Source of the DNA: Vibrio sp. BS-M-Sm-2
GTDB taxonomy: Bacteria; Pseudomonadota; Gammaproteobacteria; Enterobacterales; Vibrionaceae
Direction of reading: 5' to 3'
DNA length: 64,000 bases
Assembly (NCBI RefSeq): GCF_041504345.1
Contig: NZ_CP167894.1
Location: forward strand, 2,108,001-2,172,000
Of this stretch, positions 55,554-64,000 are shown one piece after another. Within the stretch, counting starts at the first letter, position 1. Each line of letters starts with the position of its first letter. Below the pieces are notes generated by a model. It ran no database searches. It worked only from the letters and a program-made list of their open reading frames with translations, and was not told the DNA's origin. A program made the translations under genes and the position numbers.

Positions 55554-56564
55554 TTAGCTGCCTAGTGTCGCAACCATGACTGCTTTGATGGTGTGCATGC
55601 GGTTTTCTGCTTCATCGAATACGATTGAGTATTCAGACTCGACTACTTCATCTGTCACTTCTACGCCATCTTTAAGTTGCGGATATTCAGCAGCAAGTTG
55701 CTTACCGACTGTTGTATCTTCGCCGTGGAAAGCCGGTAGGCAGTGCATGAATTTCACATGTGGGTTGCCTGTTGCTTTGATCATTTCCATGTTCACTTGG
55801 TAAGGCATCATTAGGTTGATACGCTCAGCCCATGCTTCTTTCGCTTCGCCCATGGATACCCAAACGTCGGTGTATAGGAAGTCACAACCCTGCACGCCTT
55901 CTTGAACATCTTCTGTTAGCGTGATTTTGCCGCCAGTGTGTTCTGCGATTTCACGACATTGAGCTAGTAGCTCTTCTTGTGGCCAGAATTGCTTTGGAGC
56001 TACAAGGCGGATGTCCATACCCATTTTCGCAGCGCCAACCATCAGAGAGTTGCCCATGTTGTTACGAGCATCGCCTAGATAAGCAAAGCTGATTTCATGC
56101 AGTTGTTTACCACGGCCGTATTCCGTCATGGTTAGGAAGTCAGCCAAGATTTGAGTTGGGTGGAATTCGTCAGTCAGACCATTCCATACAGGTACACCAG
56201 CGTAAGCGCCTAGTTCTTCAACGATCTCTTGACCGAAGCCGCGGTATTCAATGCCATCGTACATACGGCCAAGAACGCGAGCGGTATCTTTCATAGATTC
56301 TTTGTGGCCAATTTGAGAGCCAGATGGACCTAAGTAAGACACGCGAGCACCTTGGTCGAATGCCGCGACTTCGAATGCACAGCGAGTACGAGTTGAGGTT
56401 TTCTCAAAGATAAGTGCAATGTTTTTGCCAGTCAGTGTCGGCTGTTCGTAACCGTTGTACTTCGCTTTTTTTAGCTCCATAGAAAGATCTAACAAGTGTT
56501 GAATTTCGCGTGGAGTGAAATCTAGTAGTTTTAGGAAGTTACGATTGCGTAGGTTAAAAGCCAT
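55554..56564 (-). CDS. argF: Ornithine carbamoyltransferase
   Basis: 336 residues, trimer-forming transcarbamylase. [16 protein letters not shown] (carbamoyl-P), [23 protein letters not shown] and [13 protein letters not shown] are all present. Placed after arcA and arcC, it fits the catabolic role (citrulline to carbamoyl phosphate plus ornithine, arcB), but it may also serve biosynthesis; sequence alone does not separate the two. Confidence 0.95.
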   Translation of the reverse strand: MAFNLRNRNFLKLLDFTPREIQHLLDLSMELKKAKYNGYEQPTLTGKNIALIFEKTSTRTRCAFEVAAFDQGARVSYLGPSGSQIGHKESMKDTARVLGRMYDGIEYRGFGQEIVEELGAYAGVPVWNGLTDEFHPTQILADFLTMTEYGRGKQLHEISFAYLGDARNNMGNSLMVGAAKMGMDIRLVAPKQFWPQEELLAQCREIAEHTGGKITLTEDVQEGVQGCDFLYTDVWVSMGEAKEAWAERINLMMPYQVNMEMIKATGNPHVKFMHCLPAFHGEDTTVGKQLAAEYPQLKDGVEVTDEVVESEYSIVFDEAENRMHTIKAVMVATLGS

Positions 56565-56705
56565 GATGTATTCCTTCTTAGATTTAGGCGCTTTCCTGTT
56601 ACAGGGAAAGAAAATTCAAGAAAGCGCGATTCAATTTTTGTGTATTAATTTCAGTTCAAACGGTGATTCAGTTTTCTCGCAAGGCTTGAAAAGCTCGCGA
56701 GTGGA

Positions 56706-57617
56706 TTAATCTTTGGTGATATTGGTGCCCGCCAGGCCTTGCAGGATTTGCAAACCATCTTCGAGCGCACCGATACCGACGACCTTGCCGCCTTGTTGGA
56801 TGAATTCGCACGACGCTTCAATTTTTGGCCCCATTGAGCCTGCATCAAATTCGAATTGCGCCAGTTCACTTGGTGTAGTGCTACGCAGTGCGTGTTGAGT
56901 CGGTTTGCCCCAGTCAAGGTAAACAGCGTCAGCGTCGGTCAAAATAAGCAGCGCATCCGCATCCAGTTGTTTCGCTAAGAAAGCCGCTGACATGTCTTTG
57001 TCGATAACCGCTTCAACACCGACTAATTTGCCGTTTTCTTTTTTGACTGGGATGCCACCGCCGCCAGTACAAATTACTAGGTGGCCGGCACCGATAAGTT
57101 GGGTGATTGCTTCGTGCTCAACAATGCCAGTAGGGCGTGGGCTTGGCACCACGCGACGGAAGTGTTGGCCGTCTGGTTTAACGATCCAGTGGAATTTCTC
57201 AGCCAATTCACGCGCTTCAGCTTCTTCGTAGATCGGACCAATCGGCTTGGTTGGATCTGCGAATGCAGGATCGTTTGGATCAACTGTCATTTGCGTCAAC
57301 ATGCATGAGATGTTGCGGTTAGGCAGATAGTTTTTGAACTCCTGCATCAACATGTAGCCGATCATGCCTTGAGTCTCACTGCCCAACACATCCAATGGAT
57401 ACGGATTTACTTTTTTGTATTCCAAACCTTGCAGAGCAAGTAAACCAACTTGTGGGCCATTACCGTGAACTAAAACCACGTTGTACACTTTCGCGATTTC
57501 AGAGATGGTTTTAACAGCTGTTTCAATATTACGGCGCTGAACATCGGCTTCTAACGGCTCACCACGACGAAGTAGGGCGTTTCCACCGAGTGCGACAACA
57601 ACAGTTTGCTTAGTCAT
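56706..57617 (-). CDS. arcC: Carbamate kinase
   Basis: Makes ATP from carbamoyl phosphate in the arginine deiminase path, 303 residues. VVVALGGNALLRRGEPLEAD, VVLVHGNGPQVGLLALQ and VICTGGGGIPVKKENGKL are family marks; Lys in VIDKDMSAAFLAKQL. Middle gene of arcA-arcC-argF. Confidence 0.97.
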   Translation of the reverse strand: MTKQTVVVALGGNALLRRGEPLEADVQRRNIETAVKTISEIAKVYNVVLVHGNGPQVGLLALQGLEYKKVNPYPLDVLGSETQGMIGYMLMQEFKNYLPNRNISCMLTQMTVDPNDPAFADPTKPIGPIYEEAEARELAEKFHWIVKPDGQHFRRVVPSPRPTGIVEHEAITQLIGAGHLVICTGGGGIPVKKENGKLVGVEAVIDKDMSAAFLAKQLDADALLILTDADAVYLDWGKPTQHALRSTTPSELAQFEFDAGSMGPKIEASCEFIQQGGKVVGIGALEDGLQILQGLAGTNITKD

Positions 57618-57688
57618 AATTGTGTTCTCTCATTTGGCCAAGCTGAGATTATTTAAGGTCGTTCAACTTGGCCGTTTCGTCTTAGTGA

Positions 57689-58912
57689 TTAGATACCATC
57701 ACGCTCAATTGGGCAGCTCATGCAGCGTGCGCCACCGCGACCGCGGCCAAGTTCATCTCCAGGGATAGGAAGAACCGTGATGCCTGCTTTGTCGTATTTT
57801 TCGTTGGTGTATGTATTGCCTTCGTAGCCAATAACAACGCCTGGTTTAACGGTAAGAACGTTGTTCGCATCGTTCCACTGTTCGCGTTCTGCATGGAAGT
57901 TGTCACCACCGGTCGTGATTAGGTTTAGCTTGTCTACGCCAAGTGCTTTTTCGATAGCCGTTACGAAGTAGCCCTCTTCTTTCACTTTCACTGCGCCAGA
58001 CTCATCGCCAGTTAGGTTCCAGCACTGCACGTCTTTACTTACAACTTCAGGGTAAACAGAGAAGGTATCTTCGTTCATGTGAGTCATAACGGTGTCTAAG
58101 TGCATGCAAGAGCGGTGTTTTGGTAGTTGCATTGCGATAACTTGTTTCGCTTGACCGTGTTTGAATAGGCTAGACGCTAAGTGCTCAACACCTTGTGCTG
58201 TTGTACGCTCAGACATACCGATAAGAACTGTGCCACGACCGATAACAAGAACGTCACCACCTTCAATCGTTGAGTTGTCGTAGCTGATATTTTCTTCATC
58301 ACCAAAGTATTTAATGAAGTCTTGGCCTGCGAATGTTGGGTGCCAGCGGTAAATAGCGCGAACATGGTTGGTTTCACGTTGGCGAGCAGGTTTCGCCATC
58401 GGGTTGATAGATACGCCACCGTATACCCAGCAAGATGTGTCACGAGTAAATAGGTGATTTGGTAGCGGTTCGATAATGAAGTCGGTCGGTGCGTGCATGC
58501 CTTGCATCATTGAAGATGATTTCATTGGCATTTCAGCGTAAGACAGACCGCCCGTTAGGATTTTTGCTAGCTCTAAGTTCGGTAAGTCGCCTAAGTAGCA
58601 ACGCACGTCATTAGCAAAAGTTTTACCTAAGCGGTAATCAGAAACTTGATGATTCAAAAGCCAATCTTTCGCTTCTGGCACTGCTAGTGTGTCTGCTAGT
58701 AGGTCAGTAAGAAGAAGAACTTCAACACCTTGATCACGTAGCGTTTTAGTAAATGCATCATGCTCTTTACCTGCGCGCTCAACAGCCAGTACGTCATCAA
58801 ATAGCAAATCGTGACAGTTAGAGGGTGTTAGGTGAGTCAGTGCGCGTCTTGGGCGGTGAACTAGAACGCGGCGTAATTGACCTATTTCAGAACCAACATA
58901 GAACTTACTCAT
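57689..58912 (-). CDS. arcA: Arginine deiminase
   Basis: Hydrolyses arginine to citrulline and ammonia, 407 residues. Catalytic motifs: [29 protein letters not shown], the His in [15 protein letters not shown] and the nucleophile Cys in the terminal [15 protein letters not shown]. First gene of the operon; an ARG-box-like palindrome lies upstream. Confidence 0.97.
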   Translation of the reverse strand: MSKFYVGSEIGQLRRVLVHRPRRALTHLTPSNCHDLLFDDVLAVERAGKEHDAFTKTLRDQGVEVLLLTDLLADTLAVPEAKDWLLNHQVSDYRLGKTFANDVRCYLGDLPNLELAKILTGGLSYAEMPMKSSSMMQGMHAPTDFIIEPLPNHLFTRDTSCWVYGGVSINPMAKPARQRETNHVRAIYRWHPTFAGQDFIKYFGDEENISYDNSTIEGGDVLVIGRGTVLIGMSERTTAQGVEHLASSLFKHGQAKQVIAMQLPKHRSCMHLDTVMTHMNEDTFSVYPEVVSKDVQCWNLTGDESGAVKVKEEGYFVTAIEKALGVDKLNLITTGGDNFHAEREQWNDANNVLTVKPGVVIGYEGNTYTNEKYDKAGITVLPIPGDELGRGRGGARCMSCPIERDGI

Positions 58913-58984
58913 GATCGTCTCTCTCTTATATATTTGAATTACTTTTATCGCTAAGAGTAATTATTTATTTTCAGTTGAGAAGAA

Positions 58985-58999
58985 TGAATTATTTATTCA
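58985..58999 (-). promoter_or_regulatory. ARG-box-like palindrome upstream of arcA
   Basis: TGAAT-TATTT-ATTCA: both ARG half-sites perfect but 5 rather than 4 bases apart. A weaker TA-rich relative (AATTATTTATTTTCA) lies just upstream, as expected for paired boxes. 73 bp from the arcA start. Confidence 0.5.
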
Positions 59000-59663
59000 C
59001 ATCTCTTGTCTGGAATTAATATTACGCCTGCTAGTCAGGTATTCTTAGAGATCTATCACAAATCGTTTTTTATCCCGCAGCCCTTTAAAATTAAGGGTTT
59101 TAACAAACTTTATGCACTTTTAGTTATGAGCAATACATTCTAAATAGTTAGCTGTTTGGGAACTTTATGCACGCTTTTTTGACGAAACTTACTAGAATCT
59201 AATTTACGAGGGATTATATGCAGAATGTTTTTATTGATAAGAGTGTACTTAGCTTGGAAGTATGCAGTGTTTTTATTTAGATATTTAATTTTGGATATGG
59301 AATTAATTATTTATTAACAAAGTAAATGCGAATAAAGCTGTTGTGATCACATTTTAAAATCGTCTGTTTAAGTGTGTTTTTTGATAAAAAATGGCATTAA
59401 CTATCGTTTGTCTATTAGTATGTAAATTACTTTAAATATAATTAACGCTAATAAGTGACTAACTATTTGTTTAAACATCACAGTTGAAAATAGAGTGTTA
59501 TTTCCTCAAGCTAATTTGATGTTTAAAAGTCGGATTGATTCTTCTATTGCGAGTGCTTTGGGTTTGGCTGAGCTTTGCTACGAACAGAAGATAGCTTGAA
59601 TATCGCGTGTATGGCTTTGAGGAGCTGTTTTAGTAGCAGAGGGTTACATTGGGAGAGGAAGCA

Positions 59664-59692
59664 ATAAAAAAGCCGCTGTGAGAAGCGGCTTT
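59664..59692 (-). terminator. Terminator of the YfcC-type gene
   Basis: AAAGCCGCT-GTGAGA-AGCGGCTTT stem with T run on the minus strand. Confidence 0.85.
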
Positions 59693-59720
59693 GGATGAGA
59701 AAGGAGTGAAGTGCTGTTAG

Positions 59721-61168
59721 TTAGATCAGCGCACCAATACTCAGTACAACAATACAGAACACCATCAAGATACCGACTAATGGCATCACCCATTTAACCC
59801 AGCGTACATAAGGGACGCGAGCAATCGCCAAGCCGCCCATCACCACCGCAGAGGTCGGGGTGATTAGGTTGACCAAGCCGGATGCAGATTGGTACGCAGT
59901 GATAACCAAGTCGCGACCTACACCGGCAAAGTCAGCCAGTGGTGCCATGATTGGCATGGTCAATACTGCTAGACCAGACGTCGATGGAACTAAGAACGAC
60001 AGTAGAATCTCTAAGAAGAACATCACGTTAATGAAGATAACTGAAGAAAGCCCCGTTACCATTTGCTCTGCAGAGAAGAGAATTGTATCAGTGATCATAC
60101 CGCGGTCCATCACCACCACGATACCCCGTGCAATACCTATGATAAGCGCAACGCCAAGTAGGTCGCGGGCACCATCAATGAAGCTGGTGGTAAACTCTTC
60201 TTCGCTCATACGAGCCACAATACCGACGATGATGGTTGCTGCTAGGAACATTGCTGAGATCTCTGCCATCCACCATCCAGCAACGGATACACCGTAAATC
60301 ATCACAGCGAACGAGCCACCAAAAATGGTCAGAATCAGTTTGCGAGTCGCGGTGAATTCAAGTTTCTCTCCGCTCGCATTACCTAAGAAGTGCGCTTTGT
60401 TCTCTTCGTATTTATCGTAGACAATTGATGTTGTTGGATCGGCTTGAACCATTCTTGCGTAACGCATCACGTAGGCAACACAAATACCCCAACCAATAAT
60501 CAACATCGCAATACGCAACACGATACCGTCTGTAAATGGAATACCAGAGGCGTTAGCAGCGATCACGGTTGCGAATGGGTTAATTGTTGAACCCAGCACC
60601 CCAATGCCTGCGCCAAGCAGTACGGTTGCAGCGGCAACTAGAGGGTCAAAGCGAGCAGCCATCATTACAGGCACTAGCAATGTATAGAATGGGAGTGATT
60701 CTTCCGCCATGCCGTAGACAGTACCGCCAGCGGCAAACAGTGCCATCAGGATTGGTATCATCAACTCTTCTCGCCCTTCTAAGCGGGCGGTGACGCGCTC
60801 GATACCCGCATCAATGGCGCCAGTTTTGGTTACTAGTCCTAAGAAGCCACCAATGATTAAAATGAATAGTGAAACGTCGATTGCGGCCGCTTCATAACTA
60901 TTATGGTCGTAGAAGCCATCAATAGGCGCTAGCAGTACATCAATCACGCCTTGAGGGTTACCTTCTACCGCTTGATAGGTGCCGGTTACGGGTACTTCTC
61001 GACCTAGCTCTTCATTCATTGCGCGGTCGTATTGGCCTGCTGGAACAATCCAGGTAAGCAGAGCGACGAACGCAATGAGAATAAATAGAATGGTGTAGGC
61101 AGAAGGGAATTTAAAGTTGGCAAAGAAGCCGCCCTTTTTTTCTCGCTTGGTATCGTTTGAGTTGTCAT
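59721..61168 (-). pseudogene. YfcC-family transporter (probable arginine/ornithine), frameshifted
   Basis: Integral membrane transporter next to the arc operon, expected about 480 residues. The correct start is the ATG at 61166-61168 with AGGAG upstream; it reads MTTQTIPSEKK, then an A7 tract (61135-61141) throws it out of frame. The frame after the tract gives GGFFANFKFPSAYTILFI and continues into the 432-residue ORF from 61019, with GGTVYGMAEESLPFYTLLVP and LLSFLVPSTSGLAVLTMPI. One extra A would join them. Either a mutation, a slippage site or a sequence error. By context the substrate is likely arginine/ornithine. Confidence 0.82.
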
Positions 61169-61675
61169 GGCTATCTCCTTACATCATCTTAAATAGAAGT
61201 GATGTGAATTAGCGACTAATGATTTATAGATTGTAAATACATTGACACTTATAAAATATCCAACGATATAAAGTTGGATGTTTTAAATTAATGTTTTTAT
61301 ATTTACCAATCCAAATGAAGTTAGATTTATTTTAGCTGCGGTTATTTTATTCCTTACGTTGGAATTTAAGTTTGGTGCTGTTCACAAAAATAATGGCCAA
61401 TGAATGGGTTAGAAAATGGTAAAAAAATGGCAAGGTTTTTTGGTTAGTTAGCTTGGATTAATATTCGTTGTGGATTAAGGGTAAGTGGGGGATGATTGAT
61501 TTGGTAGGTGTTGTTTATGAACGGCTAGAATAATCTTGGAATTTTATTCAAACTTTATTTTTAAGACGTTTTTAAATTTTATAATGGTTATTTGATGCGT
61601 ATCAAATAATACATTGAGCAGAAAACAAAAAAGGAAGCCGAAGCTTCCTTTTAAATGTTCAATCGCCAGCGTATG
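61169..61675. other. Intergenic region between dcuA and the YfcC-type gene
   Basis: 507 AT-rich bases with the dcuA terminator (61627-61652) and the transporter promoter; no gene seen. Confidence 0.5.
61627..61652 (-). terminator. dcuA terminator
   Basis: AAAGGAAGC-CGAA-GCTTCCTTT stem, T run on the minus strand. Confidence 0.85.
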
Positions 61676-62983
61676 TTAGATAAACAGACCGCCGAATGCG
61701 AAGCCTAGTGCTACCGCAGTACTGATTGTTACCACACCTGGAATGAAGAATGGGTGGTTGAATACGTAGTTACCAATACGTGTTGAGCCTGTGTCATCCA
61801 TCTCAACTGCCGCTAGTAGCGTAGGGTAAGTTGGCAGTACGAACAGAGCACTTACCGCAGCAAAAGAAGCAACGGCTGTTAGTGGTGCTACGCCAATTGC
61901 TAGTGCTGCAGGCATCAGTGCAACCGTTGTTGCGCCTTGAGAGTAAAGCAGCATAGAAGCGAAGAACAGAACAAGAGCCAGCATCCATGGGTAATCAGCC
62001 AGTAGAGCGCCTGCTACGTCTTTGATTTCAGCAACGTGTGCGTTCACAAACGTTGAACCTAACCAAGCCACACCAAGTACACAAACACACGCTGTCATAC
62101 CAGAGCGGAACGTTGGCGCTGAAGAGATCTTCGCTGCATCAATCTTAGTGAACATCACGATAGCCGCTGCCGCTGCCAGCATCACAGACATGATCGCTTC
62201 GTTACGACCTAGCGCTGGGTTTTCAATTAGGCCAACAGAGCTAGAGATAGCCGCTGCGTAACAAACCACGAAACCAATCGCAGCTAGGAAGATGTACGTT
62301 GCTTTCTTCGCTGTAGGAAGGATCTCGCGTTTCTCTTCTGTCGCCAGTTTGATTAGACCTTTCTCTAGACGTTCTTGGTAAACAGGATCGTCTTTCAGTT
62401 CGCTACCCATGTAGTTCGCAACAACAGCACCAACCATACAAGCGATGAAGGTTGTTGGGATACAAACCATCAATAGCGTTAGGTAATCAACACCAAATGG
62501 TGCCAGCATTGCTGCGAAAGCCACAACCGCTGCCGAGATTGGCGAAGCTGTGATGGCAATTTGAGAAGCGACAACCGCGATAGACAGTGGACGCGAAGGA
62601 CGAACACCTTGGCCTTTCGCTACTTCTGCAATAACAGGAAGCGTAGAGAATGCTGTGTGACCAGTACCCGCCATTAGTGTCATTACAAAGGTCACAATCG
62701 GCGCGTAAAAGGTGATGCGTTCAGGGTGTTTACGCAAAAAGTTTTCTGCAATTTGCACCAACCAGTCCATACCGCCAGCAACTTGCATTGCAGCAATAGC
62801 GGTAATAACCGACATGATGATCAAGATTACGTCGATCGGGATGAAAGATTGGCTTGTTGGAACGCCAAGAATAAGTGAAAGGGCAATAACACCAGCACCA
62901 CCGGCAAAACCAATACCGATACCGCCAATTCTGGCCCCCAAAAAGATAAAGAGCAGGACGATAAATAGTTCTACTGCAATCAT
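61676..62983 (-). CDS. dcuA: Anaerobic C4-dicarboxylate transporter, DcuA type
   Basis: Exchanges or imports aspartate, malate, fumarate and succinate; inner membrane, 435 residues, ~10 TMs. GAGGTG 6 bp upstream sets the ATG at 62981-62983. Family marks: VELFIVLLFIFLGARIGGIG, AMQVAGGMDWLVQIAE, AGTGHTAFSTLPVIAEVAKG and SQIAITASPISAAVVA. Follows aspA, as in E. coli aspA-dcuA; fumarate made by AspA can be exchanged. Confidence 0.93.
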   Translation of the reverse strand: MIAVELFIVLLFIFLGARIGGIGIGFAGGAGVIALSLILGVPTSQSFIPIDVILIIMSVITAIAAMQVAGGMDWLVQIAENFLRKHPERITFYAPIVTFVMTLMAGTGHTAFSTLPVIAEVAKGQGVRPSRPLSIAVVASQIAITASPISAAVVAFAAMLAPFGVDYLTLLMVCIPTTFIACMVGAVVANYMGSELKDDPVYQERLEKGLIKLATEEKREILPTAKKATYIFLAAIGFVVCYAAAISSSVGLIENPALGRNEAIMSVMLAAAAAIVMFTKIDAAKISSAPTFRSGMTACVCVLGVAWLGSTFVNAHVAEIKDVAGALLADYPWMLALVLFFASMLLYSQGATTVALMPAALAIGVAPLTAVASFAAVSALFVLPTYPTLLAAVEMDDTGSTRIGNYVFNHPFFIPGVVTISTAVALGFAFGGLFI

Positions 62984-63126
62984 AAGTAACACCTCATTTA
63001 GATTTTATTATGTGAACATTCGCCGATGGAATGTTCACATAATAGTTCTATGGTTTAGATTCAATTTAGCAAAAACGCAACCAATGGAAATCCACATAAT
63101 AAGCAGGGTTAACCGTATTGGAGCCT

Positions 63127-63155
63127 AAAAAAGGGCTCCGCTTGGAGCCCTTTTT
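63127..63155 (-). terminator. Terminator between aspA and dcuA
   Basis: AAAAAGGGCTCC-GCTT-GGAGCCCTTTTT perfect stem just after aspA, so dcuA is partly independent. Confidence 0.9.
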
Positions 63156-63163
63156 CGCTAACG

Positions 63164-64000
63164 TTATTCGTAGCGTTTTGCTTTATACTGAGGATGCATT
63201 AAATTTTCAACAGAGAAAATGTCATCAAGCTCTTCTTCGGTTAATAAACCGCGCTCTAGAACCACATCACGTACACTCTTACCTGTTTCAGCACAGATCT
63301 TACCGACAATGTCACCCTCGTGGTGGCCAATGTATGGGTTTAGGTAAGTTACGATACCGATAGAGTTAAATACGTGTGATTCACATACTTCTTTGTTTAC
63401 AGTAATGCCGTCTACACACTTGTCGCGTAGATTCACACATGCGTTTGTTAGGATGTCTAGAGACTCAAACATGCTTTGTGCGATTACAGGTTCCATAACG
63501 TTCAGTTGCAGTTGACCACCTTCTGCAGCGAAAGAAACCGTGTTGTCGTTACCTAGAACTTTAAAGCAAACTTGGTTTACTACTTCAGGTACAACTGGGT
63601 TTACTTTAGCAGGCATGATTGAAGAGCCAGCTTGTAGTTCAGGTAGGTTCAGTTCGTTCAGGCCAGTACGTGGGCCAGAAGAAAGTAGACGTAAATCGTT
63701 ACAGATCTTAGACAGTTTAACCGCTAGACGCTTAAGTGCGCCGTGCGTCATTACGTATGCGCCACAGTCAGACGTTGCTTCGATTAAATCTTCAGCCGCG
63801 ACACATTCAAGACCAGTTACTTCTGCTAGGTGTTTCACTGCAAGACCTTGGTAGCCTGGTGCTGCGTTTAGACCGGTACCGATAGCTGTTGCGCCTAGGT
63901 TTACTTCAAGCAGTAGTTTTGAAGTGTATTCTAGGTTTTTGATTTCTTCATTGATGGTTACTGCCCAAGCATGGAACTCTTGGCCAACCGTCATTGGAAC
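63164..64000 (-). CDS. aspA: Aspartate ammonia-lyase, C-terminal part
   Basis: Aspartase: aspartate to fumarate and ammonia. The window ends inside the gene; 278 residues are visible, frame open to base 64000. [20 protein letters not shown] is the fumarase/aspartase signature loop; [20 protein letters not shown] is typical of the C-terminus. The start lies beyond the window. Confidence 0.96.
   Translation of the reverse strand, partial: VPMTVGQEFHAWAVTINEEIKNLEYTSKLLLEVNLGATAIGTGLNAAPGYQGLAVKHLAEVTGLECVAAEDLIEATSDCGAYVMTHGALKRLAVKLSKICNDLRLLSSGPRTGLNELNLPELQAGSSIMPAKVNPVVPEVVNQVCFKVLGNDNTVSFAAEGGQLQLNVMEPVIAQSMFESLDILTNACVNLRDKCVDGITVNKEVCESHVFNSIGIVTYLNPYIGHHEGDIVGKICAETGKSVRDVVLERGLLTEEELDDIFSVENLMHPQYKAKRYE

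Larger units (their letters stand above)
58913..59720. other. Long intergenic region upstream of arcA
   Basis: About 800 AT-rich bases. Holds the arcA promoter, an ARG-box-like palindrome (58985-58999) and the terminator of the YfcC gene (59664-59692). No gene seen; length suggests several regulators (ArgR, possibly oxygen-responsive). Confidence 0.5.

Noticed and set aside
1..64000. CRISPR array, tRNA or rRNA genes
   Set aside because: No regularly spaced direct repeats and no tRNA- or rRNA-like sequence were noticed anywhere in the window, including the island ends.

Overview
The window looks like chromosome 1 of a marine Vibrio, most likely of the Splendidus clade. The protein sequences are Vibrio-like throughout. 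The gene order (hemE, yjaG, hupA, yjaH, purD/purH, zntR, dusB-fis, prmA, aroQ-accB-accC, acs, a CrbS-type kinase, actP, a CrbR-type regulator, dsbD, pyrBI, argF-arcC-arcA, dcuA-aspA) fits a gammaproteobacterial core genome. The species assignment is inferred from recall, not from a search.

Layout. 1-4.4 kb is core: the hemE 3' end, a UDG-family protein, a D-2-hydroxyacid dehydrogenase, yjaG, a CNNM/CBS membrane protein and hupA. About 4.45-24.15 kb is a genomic island inserted between hupA and the yjaH-type lipoprotein gene, which are neighbours in many gammaproteobacteria. A 13-bp inverted repeat sits just inside both ends. 24.3-64 kb is core again: purine synthesis, zinc response, fis, fatty-acid synthesis, an acetate-use block, an iron-responsive fumC operon, K+/H+ antiport, DsbD, pyrimidine synthesis and arginine deiminase genes, then C4-dicarboxylate/aspartate metabolism.

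The island begins with a tightly overlapping cassette: three tyrosine-recombinase-like proteins plus a small coiled-coil protein. This resembles the Gamma-Mobile-Trio (GmtY/GmtZ/GmtX) and, in general plan, the Tn554 transposition genes. Two decayed genes follow: a VPA1267-type gene and a RecD-like helicase fragment. Then comes a dense putative conflict module: a two-TM protein, a small helical protein, an ABC-3C middle-component-like protein, a Rad50/SMC-like ABC ATPase, a phosphoribosyltransferase-wHTH protein, a candidate retron msr-msd RNA and a frameshifted retron reverse transcriptase. The rest of the island holds two diverged copies of a noncoding element, small orphan ORFs, decayed fragments, a two-gene 2TM (SLATT-like) module and a frameshifted DUF4209 gene.

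The most unusual signal is a 17-residue motif found at the C-terminus of the two-TM protein and again at the N-terminus of the protein encoded 1 bp downstream. A membrane protein and an adjacent partner sharing a short Asn/Gly-rich motif matches the layout of amyloid-type or other homotypic signalling pairs. I propose a membrane effector recruited by the ABC-3C-like complex. The PRTase sits between the ABC module and the retron and could serve either.

In the core, acs, the SSS-domain hybrid kinase, actP with its small partner, and the LuxR-type regulator lie within about 16 kb and form a plausible acetate-switch unit. A textbook Fur box precedes a small gene and fumC. pyrBI carries a leader peptide that ends inside an attenuator hairpin. 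The YfcC-type transporter next to the arc operon is split by a one-base loss in an A tract, the same kind of lesion as in the retron RT, so both should be checked against reads.
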